A stretch of DNA of 64,000 nucleotides, taken from positions 124,001-188,000 of the forward strand of contig WBMW01000210.1 of NCBI GenBank assembly GCA_013396635.1. The letters run 5' to 3'. The notes beneath the pieces were generated by a model. The model was not told the DNA's origin, ran no database searches, and was given only the letters and a program-made list of their open reading frames with translations. The stretch comes from Penelope pileata (Eukaryota > Chordata > Aves > Galliformes > Cracidae). A program made the translations under genes and the position numbers. Shown one piece after another: positions 25,870 to 37,864 of the stretch (positions are counted from its first letter, which is position 1; each line of letters starts with the position of its first letter).

Positions 25870-26020
25870 CAAAAGGCAGTGAGGCCCGGAGGCTGGGGGC
25901 AGCCTGGGGGCCACGCTGCAGAACCACCTTCGGATGCTGAGCACCGGCTCCCGGGGCAGCTGCCTCCTGCAGCGTGGGGGGGGGGTGCTGCCCTGCCCAC
26001 GCCCCTTCCTGCCACCTCTC
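25870..26020. other. GC-rich, G-run-containing patch
   Basis: The patch has about 70% GC, seven CpGs and a run of ten G residues (about 25977-25986), plus several GGGG tracts upstream. Spacing of the G tracts (GGGGGC, GGGGGCC, CGGGGC, then the G10 run) would allow a G-quadruplex on the + strand. No gene is recognised. Confidence 0.35.
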
Positions 26021-27785
26021 TGCAATGGAGCACAAGCTTGTGATGCGACTCAAGGATGACAACCTCCACACCCAGTGCCCTCTGGGAGTTCAAACCGCCA
26101 GCCTACAGCACCCTCCCCAACCTGTCAGCATGTCAGCGAGCTGTCTTGGTAAATACACATAGCAAACAATAAGCAGATCCTTTTTAACATGCAGTGTTTC
26201 AGGGTGAGATATTCCTTTCTGCTGCAGCTCGTCTCAGCATCTGTCAAGTCAGTGCCAACTCCACAGCTCCCTTTCAGCTGTATTTAATGCACAAAGCTTT
26301 GTGATGTGGTGAGTGTAAAATATAATGAGGAATTGGCTTGTTTTACATCTGTTTTAGTGTTACTTGTGATTTATAAAATGTTAAACGTGAACACTTCTGT
26401 GTTCCTTCCCATCTCTGTGTCAGTAGAGAGTGCAAACTCGTGTTCCTTATGCTCGATCAAGTGGCTTTCTGCAAGGATGTGTGTGATTACAGAAGTGCAC
26501 AGGGATGGAAAAAGTCATTTGCAAAATGTATCACCATTGGGGCCCTAAAGAGAACAAACACTAAGGTAGGGAAATAAGCTATGGTCAGGGTTGGATTGAA
26601 AAAACAAACAAAACCCCCTTCATTCCAGTGGAAGCTGTTGTACTCCTTAAGTCAAAGCAGATTTGGGAGGCAGAGTCCGAAGGCCCAGGGGTGCCCTCAG
26701 TGTAGTGCTGTGGGAGGTGCAGCCATGGGTTGCTGGGCTGGGTCGGGTCATGCCCGGTCCCAACTCTTGTCTCCAACAGTAGCCAGCAGGGATTAGAGGG
26801 AACATAAGACCGAGGCAGCTAATCAGGAGAAATTCCATGGTAAGCTTTTGTTTATTTTTGTTTTCATATTAAAAATGTATTGAGCCCAGATGACCCATAA
26901 TCTGTGGGGTTAACTCTTCTTCTGAAAATTCACCTACGTGGATAAAGGAGCATTGGGTCCCATGCTGCTGCTGCCCCTCTGCGTCAGCCTTGGAGAAGGT
27001 CCCTGTTTTTTATCGTCCTCACCCACTTCTCACGTGTGCTGTTGGTTTTGCTGTAGGCAGATGCAAAGGAAGCACGCTAATTAACAAAAATCAGGCTGTT
27101 TATGCAGGCAGCAAGTCTTGAAGACAGCTCTGTCAGGTTTTTCTGAAGTCTGCTGAGAGAAAGAAGAATATTCCCGGTGCCTGAGCAGCTCTGAATTGGA
27201 TTAGATAGGAACACAGCCGTGGGGAGAGGGGAGGCATGATCCTCCACTGGAGCAGAGGATTTAGGTGACCCACGTATCTCCTGTTTCCTAATGTTCCTTG
27301 AAGAGAGATGATTGAAATCTCTCATCCGAGCATGTATGCACACCAGACAAAATGCAATATTAGCGGCACTAAATATATTAGAGCTCTCCGCTTCTGGTCG
27401 CAGCGGTACATCAGCTCGAATGGTAATAGGGAATGGATGGGTTTTTCTTACAAGGGCAACACTGTTCTTCCATAATAGAAGGGGAAGATTGGTACTAAAA
27501 ATGCCTTTGAATCACATTTCTGATGACTCTTAGTAGCTTGTGCACCTGCCTGTGACACTTTCCATCTCACAGTTTCAGAGTGCTTTACAAACCTGAATAA
27601 ATGAATCCTTTTTCTTCCTAGCTGTCTCCGAAAGCTGGGAGCTAGTGGTGCAGTAACACGTGCCTGGCCAGGGCTGAGTTCCAGGGGTAGGTGTCTGTTA
27701 GGCAGCAGGCACTCTGTCCTGCCCTGTTTTCTACATGCCAGCATTCGTGCTTTGGCTTCCCCTTTTTAGCAGCCAGGATGTGGTC

Positions 27786-27806
27786 TGTGTGTGTGTGTGT
27801 GTGTGT
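27786..27806. repeat. (TG)n microsatellite
   Basis: An uninterrupted TG dinucleotide run of ten units, likely polymorphic in length. Confidence 0.95.
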
Positions 27807-28842
27807 TTGAAATGATGCTTGCGAGCAGGTTTGTAAATGGACACTGACAGGAGGACGAAGCTCAGCTGAAAACACGTGAGCCCAGTAGGGATGTGGGTGA
27901 GAACCACCGCACGAGGACCTGTCGTGGTCCTTGTGGGCCCCTCCTTAGACCACACGTCAAATGAACCCCCCAGGGTGCGGAGTGCTGGCTGCTGCCCTGC
28001 CTCAGTGTCCCAAGGGACTGTGGGGTGCACTCAGGGAAAGGACCCTGTCCCCTAGCTTCTCGCCTTCACCCTGGGGCAGCTGTAAAGTACTGTGATGCAG
28101 TGGAGCAGACGATGCTCCACGTGTGTGCGTGCACAGCTGCCTTTGGCTTTGGGCTGCTGGAAGGGCTGCCCATGGCAGAGGGGTTTTGTTTTGAAAGAGA
28201 GGAAAGCAGCGAGGCAGGCTGGAAAGGAGAGGAGCAGTGCTATGAATTGGGTTTGTATGGCGCCAGCGTAACGTCTGAATTGGAGCTGTCAGGGAGAACG
28301 AGATCCAGGCTCGGTGCTGCTCTCTGGAGAGAAGCACTTACTGAGAGATTGCTCTGTTAAGCGCTGGCTCCACCTCTGCCCCAGGTCTGGCTGACTTCTG
28401 CAAGGGGAAAGCCGACAAGGGCTGCCGTGAGCTGTCCTCCCTTCCCACTGGCTTCCCTACCTTTCTCCAGGCTCCTGCTTGCTCACTGCTTTTACCACCT
28501 AAGGGTCTCCCACTGAGCCCCTCTCCTCCTGGCAATGCTGGTATCTTTGTTCCACCCCCTTCTGTCTCTCAGCTCCGTAACCTCACCCTCTTTTTCATCC
28601 TTCTCCTGTTCTCTGGTCAAAGCCCTTCTCTGGCCAGTCTAAGTGGAGTGAAGAGTAGAGATCTGTCCTCCCAGAGTCTTCAGGGCTTTTGCCAGATGGC
28701 TCCCCTCACCTCATTCAGGCATGCAGGAAAGAGTTGATCTTTACCTGAATAGGAAGAAGTGACTAAGAGAAGGACACAGTCTTCCTTGGGCCACAAGTTT
28801 CCAGGCACGTATCTTACTTGTGTCATTGCTGTTCCCAGCAGG

Positions 28843-28971
28843 TTGGCCAGCCTGGATCACTGTGCTGGAGTCCTGAAGCAAGGGTCCTGGCTGATGTGTG
28901 TTTAGCACAGCCCGACTTGTTGCGGTGACCAAGCGTTTCTCTGGAGGCCTGTCCCTCAGAGCAGCACACAG
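28843..28971 (+). other. Candidate 129-base exon with strong donor
   Basis: The donor CACACAG|GTAAGA at 28972 is strong. A usable acceptor (CTGTTCCCAGCAG) ends at about 28842. The sequence between is GC-moderate with a few CpGs and no recognised coding content. It is listed because it is one of few positions where a strong donor follows a plausible acceptor at exon-like distance on the TSPAN18 strand. Confidence 0.15.
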
Positions 28972-29501
28972 GTAAGAGGCAATACTGCTGCCACTGCTCC
29001 AACTCTGCTGCTGCTGGGCTCTAGCCTGGCTGGGCTTGCTGCAGGGGGCTGAGCAGGGGATTTGTCCATTCATTTGGCATTGTCACCTCTGCCTGACATA
29101 TCTGTAGAGACAAAACCTTACGTTGTGTTTACAGAGCAGGGAATGTTTTTCATCAAAAATGTACTTTAAGAGGCTCGAGACTGCTCGTATGGTTAAGGTA
29201 AATAAAGGCTAAAAGTGTGGGAGGAATATACTGAAAAAAGAAAAATCTTATATACATATAAGCTACTAATAAAGCAATACTTGGACCTTTTGTGCTAAAA
29301 TAATTTTCTATTCAATGTTATCTTAATTTAAACAGAAAGCTTTTTAAGAAAAGGAAGAAAGAAGTGTGTATGGGGGAAAAGGGTTAAGTAAGAAATGAAT
29401 TGTTTACTTTATGACCCGGCAAGATGTTTCAGGTCAACCAAAAGTGAAAAGAAAAACCAAACAGAAATGCCCTGTAGTTCTGATTGCAATGACTCACGGA
29501 A

Positions 29502-29690
29502 ACCAGATCTAGAAGAGATGAGGCTCTTAGTCCAAACCCTTAATCCCCTACTAGTATGAAACATTGTTCCCAGCAGTGCCTACCAGTCCTGTTTTAAATG
29601 ATGGGATTTTCCCTTGTCCCCTTGGGATACTATTCCACAGTCTAATAGAATTAATCTGCTTACTTCTCTTTCAACCCCTGACCACTGCAG
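29502..29690 (-). mobile_element. Ancient CR1-type LINE fragment
   Basis: Read on the + strand, the segment shows the reverse-complement layout of ancient amniote CR1 elements: GATCTAGAAGAGAT, then TTAGTCCAAACCC, GTTTTAAATGATGGGATTTTC, CCTTGGGATACTATTCCACAG and TCTAATAG, ending in a CT-rich part near AACCCCTGACC. These blocks and their order match the 3' UTR-proximal region of CR1 families better known from turtles and crocodilians than young chicken CR1. The element therefore lies on the minus strand, is several-fold eroded and has no ORF. Confidence 0.65.
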
Positions 29691-32600
29691 ATGCAATTAG
29701 TAGTAGGCGATGGGAGGATTCTGTTTCCTATGCTGTATTATGAAGGCTTAGGGCTGTGTTGTGTTAAACCAGACATCAGTAGTGAGTGTGTATGCAGAAG
29801 TGTGGGTTATCTGTCGGTAGTCATTACAGCCCCATAAACGTCTCTGAACTACGGAGTTCTCAGACTCATAGGAGCTTTTCTACAGTCGTAATTCAGGATC
29901 TGATAAGGCACAGGCTAATGTATTTGAATGCCTGTGAGAAAAACAGTATGATTGGAAGCTAAAGTGAAATGCAAAGTCATATGCTGCTCATGCTAGAGGC
30001 TCTGAGGCAATTTAGGTCTCTATTTCAGGAGCGTTCTCCAGCCTCTTGATTTTTCTCATGGATGATCCAGTAGGATCTATATGAATTGCCTTTTTGCTAT
30101 GTCAGTCATGCTGGAGGAACCACTGCACCTTTCCAGCTGTGAATTTTAGGACTTAGATGAGCACCGTGGGCTTCTGCTGATGTTTACTGAAAGTGACTGA
30201 ATATAAAGTCAAATAAATTGGAAGTGAAAATTATAGCTGGTCTTATTTAGTCTGTCTCCACTCATCACAAAGTTGAGTTTCCTTCTGTGACATTTCACCC
30301 ATTTTGCTCCTTGAATTTGGAAATGTTCTAGCAGCAAGAACTGTCACTCAGTTTCTCAAGCACATGGGTGGGATCTGGACCTGCTCACACAGGGAGGCTA
30401 CAGCACGAGCTGATCGGTACCGACGCTTGGATCCATCCACTGCAAAAGTGAATTAAAACACACAGTAAAACTGAAAGCTGTTGCGCTGTAATTGCTGGTG
30501 GATGTCTGACTGAGGCTGCAATGTGAAGCAGGGCCAGGGGTCATGAAAAACTGTGCCAGCGTACCACATGGGCTGTATCCAGTGGTACTAAGGAAGAAGT
30601 TTACAGTGCTTCTCCCTCCCCATAAATCCCTGGCTCTAATGTGCTGTAGCTTTTGTGGACTATTTCTTCAAATAGAAAGCCTAAGTATCAGCATAGCCAC
30701 TGGTCCAGTGTTTCATTAGCAAGATAAGTTAATTAAGCCTGTTAAAATTTGACCAGTTTGTCTGTATTTGTCAGATCAGAATGTCTCGAACAGCAGAGAT
30801 CAAGTTACAAAGCTTTGATGTGTTCAGTGAGTTCAGTGCTAATTTGCCCATTGTTTTTAATCACTTGAAATTCTTTTCCAGCTTGGTACTTGGCTGCTTC
30901 ATATGGTTTTGTAGCATACTTTAAAGGATGGGAAGGTGGTGACTGAAGCAAGGTGAAATGATCCATAGAGCATTAGATCATCTGCAGCGTGTGTTCCCTG
31001 CCCCTGCTTTGCCAGGCAAGCTTTATTCCAGTGAAAGTGTCAGTAAACCCAAGGCAAAAGCCACCATTTCTCCTTCACTCTTCCCTTTTTCTGTTCCTTG
31101 AAAGTTTATCTCTCTGCTTGCTTTTTAAAAACGCTACATTAGGTGGGGGGCTGTGAAGTAAAAGGCATTCTTTAAATACAGATGCTGGTGATAGTCTTTT
31201 CAAAAGCTGCATTTCTCAAGCTGGAAGCTATTGACCCCTTTCAGTGCAGTCACAAAGAAATCCAAGAGGAAATGGAGGGTGAGGACCAGCAGGGAATATA
31301 TATATATAATTTTTTTCCCCCAAGACGTCTTCTTACTCCACCCCCTGCCAGACTGGCTATTGTGTGAGACCCACACGGGATACCAGTCGCCATATAAGGA
31401 GAATTGCATCATGCTGCATTCTTTCTAAAAATTGATTTTATACAGTTGCCTTATTTTTTTCTTGCTGAAAGTTTTTGCTGCTTCTGTGGAAGATCTGAGC
31501 TAAAGGAGAGCAGTAGACTTCAGAACACGTGTACAGTCAACGATCTCTGCAAAAGATTTTGCTTTGGCTCTTATCACAATTTAGGTGATCAAGCAAAGCA
31601 GTGAAAGAAATGAGGTTCTGCTGTTATGATTGCAGAGGATGATGTTGTGTGTTTTCTTGCATCTTGAATGCAGTAATGATCTTCGTCTCCTTTTGATTTT
31701 TCTTGCTTAAGAGGATGCTCAGGCAATGGGACAGAGTTAAGGAGTGTCCCTTCCGCATTCCTCTTCAGTCACCACCTACTGTTTATTAAGTGTCTGTTTC
31801 CAGTCCTGATGGAAACATCCTGATGCCAGCACACAGGGACTCCTGAAGGCAATCCTGCCTATTGCTCCCAGGGTGTTCCCCACGGAACTGTCCCTGTTTC
31901 AGGACAAATTCACCAAATTGTGAGAGGTGAAAATCTCCTTCCACCAGAATTTTACAATTTGTGATCGAGAACTGAGACAAAAACAATACTATTAAACTGG
32001 AACTTGACTTGGGAACTGTCCCCAAGGGCAGCTGAAACCTTTGTGTGCTCAGGGAGCAACGCCATGTGCAGCAGTATTCTGGAGGCAGAGGTGCTTCTGC
32101 AGCCAGCAGGGGTGGACCAGAATGTGCACCAGCTCGTGAAAAGGACCCCAAACACCCCTAAGGTTTGGTTTTGTTTCCTGGTGCAACAGTCACTCATTAA
32201 TGAACAGAAGCTGTCTGCATTGTGCAAATGTTTGTGCTCCAAACAGAGCCAGTGAGTGGCTTGTGAGAGGGAACAGCTGGAGCAGTATGGGCGTAAATAA
32301 GGCTGAATCCCCTGACTCCAAAAGTCAGAACAGTCAGGAGTGGGAAAAGCATGGGTCCGGGAGCTGGGAATGCAGCCAGCTACTGGAGGGGAGTGACACT
32401 GTGTGTGTGAGTGTGTGCATGGGAGCTGGGGACCATCTTCTTGCATCCTATCAGTAACTGGGAGATGGTCTTCGGCGCTGCTCCCTGTGCTTGCCTGCAC
32501 TCCCGGCTTTCTGGGATGCCCTGTAAAAATCAGCTGACTTTCCTTTAAGAATCTGTCGATTCACCCTATGAAAATCTGTTTAGCAACCAATAACGTTGCA

Positions 32601-33183
32601 GACTCCTTAAAAAAACAACACTAACCCAACAAAAACAACAAGCAGGCAGAAAGAGCACTCTCTGGGAAACAGCAGCATTTGGGGTTTCATTTACACAATA
32701 ATGTCCTAAGGTATGTTCACAGTGGTAGAAAAAAAGGAAAATACGTTCTATTAATGCTTTCTTTCACAGAAAATTAGTTGTTTGATATTATTAAGAGCTG
32801 TGTATGCATTGGAAGAAAAACACTTTTTTTCTTCCTAAAATGTTGAGCAGCTAGACAACTCTTAAATTGCCATTTTCTGAAAATTGCATAAGGGCCTCTT
32901 CATTGTTTTTTATAAAAGCCTAAAATTGGGTCTGCATTGACCAAAGGAAGGAGATGTCATATTTGGGAAGTTGTAATTTTCTGTAGTGTCTCTTTAGACT
33001 GTGAGTTGAATTGTTTGGAAAAGCAGTGCTACTCTCGTCTTTCTGCAAAATAAATCTCCCAAATAATGTTCTTTTACAAAGAATTGTGCTTGTGCTGAAG
33101 ATACAGCTGTGGAAGCTTCCTGAGATGATTGAGTTTGCATCAGTACAAAAGGGGAATGCCCTCATACGTTTTTTTCTTCACAG

Positions 33184-33245
33184 AGGATAATTTGGTGCCT
33201 CCTAAGCACTGCTTCCTGCGGTACCGGAGTGAGGTGTCACCAACA
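33184..33245 (+). other. Candidate 62-base exon
   Basis: A T-rich acceptor (GTTTTTTTCTTCACAG, ending 33183) precedes 62 bases and then GTGAGT at 33246, though the base before the donor is A rather than G. One frame is open across it and beyond, to 33473. The peptide is not recognised. It is weaker than the candidate at 57779. Confidence 0.15.
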
Positions 33246-33820
33246 GTGAGTGGCATGCTCAATTCTCAAATTCCCAGTGAATTGCCTAGTGGTTTTAGGT
33301 GCTTACATGGTAGTCACTGGCCGTTTGAGTTGAGCTACTGTGCTGTAAGCCTGTTCATCAGGCCATGGGCAGCTGCTGCTGAGGTGACAGAGCTGTGTTC
33401 CAGCACCATGCTGAGCCCTGGAGCGATGGCGATGGCATTGCTTGGAAAGCAAGAAGGGCTCTGCATCTCTTAGCCTGAGACCTCCAGAAGGATGCGTGCT
33501 TTTGATCTGTGAATTCTGAAAAATACTGAGTGAAGCTGGGGACTTAGTTTAAGAGCTGTTAGAATTATTTTCTCAGGAAGCAGGTACATGAGAAGAGTGT
33601 ATATGCATGTATGTGAAGCTTTTTGTTTTCAGCTTATGTAAATAAGAGCTGGGATCAGTAAAAAGTGCTAACTGTTAAAATCAGAAGTATGGATGCTATT
33701 ATCCTGTCAGAGGTGAAGTGAGTTTTGACAGTTCTGCATGCAGTTCCTAGCCCTGCTCCTCGTATTCTGACGGGAAAGCAGCTTGCTTCCTGTCTCCCTT
33801 TCTTTGCCATCTGTACAGGG

Positions 33821-33880
33821 ATGGTAAGAGGTTGGACTGAATGGTCTTAGAGGTCTTCTCCAACCTTCATGACTCAGTGA
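33821..33880 (+). mobile_element. CR1 LINE 3'-end fragment
   Basis: The sequence GGTTGGACTGAATGGTC, followed by TTAGAGGTCTTCTCCAACC and a degraded ATGACTC end, is the conserved 3' terminus of avian CR1 retrotransposons. About 60 bases are recognisable. The element is heavily 5'-truncated, as most CR1 copies are, and has no coding capacity. The 8-base terminal repeats normally found at CR1 ends are no longer clear. Confidence 0.85.
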
Positions 33881-34018
33881 AAAAAGCTGATAAGTTTTCT
33901 GTTGTGGAAAATGGTGATTAAAGTATTTTATTTTGTCCAGAAACTGGTTTTGTGAAAATTTGCAGTCATTTTCAGAGAAACTTGCAGATGAAAACATTTT
34001 CTTTCTGGAGGGTTTATC

Positions 34019-34034
34019 TTTTTTTTTTTTTTTT
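34019..34034. repeat. T16 homopolymer
   Basis: A run of sixteen T residues 140 bases after the CR1 fragment at 33821. It is not part of that element as far as I can see. Confidence 0.9.
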
Positions 34035-37000
34035 ATTGCTTATCCTTTCTGTGACAAAACAGGAGTGGGGAAGGGAAGAAAAAAGGAGAGGTAATCCAGA
34101 AATGCTGTATCCTCACTTGTAAAACTGCCCATTAAAAATGTCTCTACATCTTATTTTAAAAAAAGAAAGCAAAACAATTGACTTCTAAACTTGCAGAATA
34201 TGAAAAGGTTGTTATTTCTGTTCAATGTCCTAACCTGTTCTTAAGGTGAGATTTCTTGCTTGCGTTGTTGTGTCTGTGTAGTGCAAGACTTCAAGAGCAC
34301 TCTTGCAGGAGGAACCTCGGTGTAGGTGAGCTGCTGGACAGTTGTGCAGCGAAGCTAGTGGTAACCTAATGACTGCTTTGTCCTTTGTAAAATAACGCGT
34401 TCCCCACTTAGTTTGTAGTGGATGTGAGGTGCCTTGTTGGCAGACCGTTTGTTGACAGCACTGGCAGATAGGAAACCAGGAGCTCAGCAGCCTTGGGTGT
34501 GCTGGTGCTGGATGATTGGATGGTTCTCGGTGGCACGAGGCAGCAGCTGGAAGGTGGGGATGACATGCAGACATCGTGTGGCAGATGACGTGGTGAGATG
34601 TGACGGCAGTGCTTTGCCTGTATTTTAGCCTCAGTGCCCAGTGTTCTTTAGCTAAACAAAGACCTGTCTGCAGCTGTATCTTTCCTGAAAAAGCAGAGCA
34701 CAGCGCTTGTATGAGTGGTCTAACTCCCCAGTAGCACATGCAAAAATAAATACATTCCAAAGTAATGTGTTTAAGCAACGTAAACTTCCTTTTTTTAATC
34801 GTTTGTGGAAGGTTTATTTTCACATCCTCCAGCACTCACGAGGTGTTAATTTTCAGACCATCTGTAGCATTGGCTTGAAATGTTAAAGTGCATAAGAGCT
34901 GTAATGGGCTCAGTCCTTCCTTGCTGTATGGCATGAGGCAGCCCCTGAGCGCAGGAGGGTGGGAGGAAGCTTCTCCTGGGAGCTGCCTGCTCTGTAATTG
35001 CCATCTTGAACCGTTTCTGGCACCTTTCCCTGGCAAGTGCTGATGACAGGATATTACAGTTTATGACTGTCTGACCTCACTCATTTTCCCATGTTCTGCA
35101 GCAGGGGTGGTTGCAGGGCATGGGCATTCCTGCTGACTGTCCAGGTAACCCCCGCTGATGCTAGGGAGAGACAGGTGGACACACAGTGCTCTGCAGATGA
35201 CGTATTTCAGGGCAGAATTTGTCACTGACTCCTCAAACTGACCTGTGCCATTTATAAGCTTTGTGACTGCAAAGTACATCCAGGAGTACATTTCAAGGAA
35301 GCTAAAAATAATATTTTCAATTTAGAGCTATTTCTCCAATAAGCATTCAGCCAAGAAGAAGACAGGGAATCTTTTGGTCCTTTTTCCCATGCTTAAGTAT
35401 TCAGCTTTCAGAACGGAGCTAGAAGTTTATCACAAGCTGTTGGTCTCTTAGCTGAGTTGGCTTTAGTGTATGGATTATGTTACTGGAAAGTGGAATCCCT
35501 TGCCAGAAGTGCCTTTGCTGTTCCATTTCCCTTTCCATGTCCCCATTTTTTTTATGTTATCTGGTAGCTGCACGAAGGCCAAACTCTTACTGCACTGATT
35601 AGAACCAGGAGCTGGCATTCTGTTCTTCTGTCTCCTTCTGCCAAAAGCCAGTAGGCAAAAGAGAGAATATACATTTTCACTATTTACATGAGTGCAGTTT
35701 ATGGTCATCTAAAACACCTGAAGATCAGCAAATGTAAGCTCTGATTCTCCTAGGGGCTTAGCATTACCGCAGTGTGCATAACGTTCAATACATTCCGATC
35801 TGTTTGGAAATGAGTCATTTGGAAAACTTCAGACTAACCAAATACACGTAAACGAGAATTCAGATGTTTAGGACTAGCAGTATAAATCCCTAGAGGTACT
35901 CAATAGCCATGAGTATTAGGTGTACGAGACTGAAAGAGCTGCTTTAGTCCAGTGCTTGAGGTCTTGGCCTTTTGCTGCGTGCATTTTCTATTGCTCAGGA
36001 ATAATGGCAATTGATGAGAAGTGTGGCAATCTCCTGTCTCTTCTGTGAAAAGAAAACCAGCTTTGTGTATCAAATCCGTGAATCCCACCTCTGTACTGGG
36101 TCATTTTTATGAAAGAAGGTAATTACAGAACCTTTTTTCCAAAATCTTCGTAGAGACCATAAACTTTATAAAATCAAGTTGACATTAAGCAAAAAATTTC
36201 AGTCATTGAAAGGGTTATTTATAAATTTGTAAACATCAAGATATTTGATTCCAGATTTTCTTTAAGGAACACAATTTTGTTTAAGAAATGTGCAAGCCAC
36301 TCCTTTTAACATTTACAAGCTAAACCAATGTTTTCCAATTAAAATTGGATCCAGACTTTTTATAAAAAGAGTTAGATTTTACTTTTAAAAGTTAGGAAAT
36401 GTTTTAAAAAAAAATTCTATCTCAGATCGAACAAACCTGTGGGGAGCTGAATGCAGAAACATCTTTGTATTGTTTTGTTTCTGAAAAAAAGAATCTTCCA
36501 GTTCAAGCTGAAGCAGTTTTTCCTGTCTGTTTTTTGGTTTTCTTTCTTAGTTGTTGTTTTGTCACCGAAGCTATGAAATCTGTTGATCATCTTGACATAT
36601 TCCTTCTGATGGCACTGGCACAGGCTTTTCTCTTGTTTTTGCATGTCACATTTGTTTGTGGTTCCTCACTGGAAAAGCGTGGGGTTTGTTGGACAGGAGC
36701 GTGGCCTTGAGGGCTGTCCTGCACTGCTGCAGAGCTGCAGTTGTCCATGCAGGTGCAGGCAACCTGTGTGCTGCAGCCTTTCTTGCTCCCGCTTCCCCAT
36801 CCAGCTCTGTTGCATTGCTGAGTGCTCCCAGCTGCAAGCTAGGGAATAAGGCATGAGTGCTCGTAGTTAGCATTAAGCATTTTCTTTGCTAATTGGGTCT
36901 GAATGTGTCCTGGTGACTGCAGCTGGGAATTGAGGTGGCTGCCCCCAGCACCAGCGGTGAGCTGTGTCTGAGACCTCCAGAAGACAGTGCCTGTATTCTG

Positions 37001-37189
37001 CCTCTCTTGCCCATATCCCTCACATGATGCCTTCCTCGAGGAGCAGCTCTCCCCTCCCCATCCCAAGTGATGCTATTGCTGAGGAATGTTGGACGGAGAC
37101 CATTATACACATACTGGAGGTGCCGCTGGATTTGGGGTTTGAGCTTCATTTAAAAGGGAGGAGACACGGGAAAGAAATGTTGTTTTTAG

Positions 37190-37345
37190 TGGGGACCCAG
37201 GCCGGAGTGCGTTGCAGAGCTGCTTGAAACATGCTCGTCAGGCAGGGAGGTCTGCGGGTGCAGGGGGGCTCGGCGAGCCCTGCGAATGTTTCCATGCGCT
37301 GCTCGAGGCTGCTGTCCCAGGCACGTACTTCGTTAATGCTGCTGG
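37190..37345. promoter_or_regulatory. Short CpG-rich patch
   Basis: About eleven CpGs fall within roughly 150 bases of GC-rich sequence, between about 37199 and 37332, against a CpG-poor background. The patch is too short for a classic CpG island. It could be a weak promoter, a small methylation-free element or an old GC-rich exon. No TATA box or initiator is convincing. Confidence 0.35.
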
Positions 37346-37846
37346 GGAAGGCGCTTTGGGAATAATCAATCAGCGTCACTCTGCGTTTCTTCCCAGTTGG
37401 AGCTGCTCTGTCTTGTGCTCTCAGTGCTGCTCATTTTGGTTTTAATTTCTGCACAGGGGATCGATCTGCACAGGCGGGCACCAGGCAGAAGTTCGGTCAT
37501 GCAGTGGGCGAAGGCCTTTGTCTCTACAGCCCTAAAATGTGTGTTTGAAGTTGTAGGTCCTGAAGAAGCCAGTGATGTTTGGGCTTTGCTGAACGTGCTT
37601 TGGATGCTTCAGTGGTTTCCCAGCTCGGGATGAAGCTGTGCTCCTGGATGCTGTGAGCTCCCATTTGGAGCACTGCAGGGACCTGCCTGCCTCGGCTCTG
37701 CAGGGTGCTGCATTGCTGTCATGCCACATTTCCCACCTTCCTTCTGCCTCCTCCTATCCCCTGCCTCCAGATTACTTGATGCAGCCGGCTTTGCCGCACA
37801 TGGCTGCTTGTTGTTTTGCTTTTGCTGAGGTGATGTTACAAAGGGC

Positions 37847-37864
37847 TTTTTTTTTTTTTTTTTT
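37847..37864. repeat. T18 homopolymer
   Basis: Eighteen T residues followed by GAAAAAAGG. This is the longest single-base run noted in the window; sequence accuracy here may be limited. Confidence 0.9.

Larger units (their letters stand above)
24541..29501. other. Unique non-coding sequence with low-complexity patches
   Basis: The block contains the GC-rich patch at 25.9 kb, the TG repeat at 27.8 kb, a pyrimidine-rich stretch at 28540-28640 and the weak exon candidate at 28843. The rest is unassigned. Open frames near 25.5 kb and 28 kb occur on both strands, as expected in GC-rich DNA where stop codons are rarer. Confidence 0.55.
29691..37189. other. Unique non-coding sequence with CR1 fragment
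   Basis: Besides the CR1 end at 33821 and the exon candidate at 33184, nothing is recognised. The two longest open frames of the window are here on the minus strand (31952-32500, 182 codons; 34230-34835, 201 codons). Neither shows a domain, signal peptide or family likeness. 36100-36420 is notably AT-rich. Confidence 0.55.

Noticed and set aside
31952..32500. 182-codon minus-strand open frame overlapping several others on both strands
   Set aside because: All frames here are partly open, which points to low stop density rather than coding. The peptide is Ser/Cys/His-rich and not recognised.
34230..34835. Longest open frame in the window (201 codons, minus strand)
   Set aside because: No recognisable domain, His/Cys/Pro-rich random-looking composition, no repeat-derived protein likeness and no conserved start context. 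A frame of this length can occur by chance in 64 kb.
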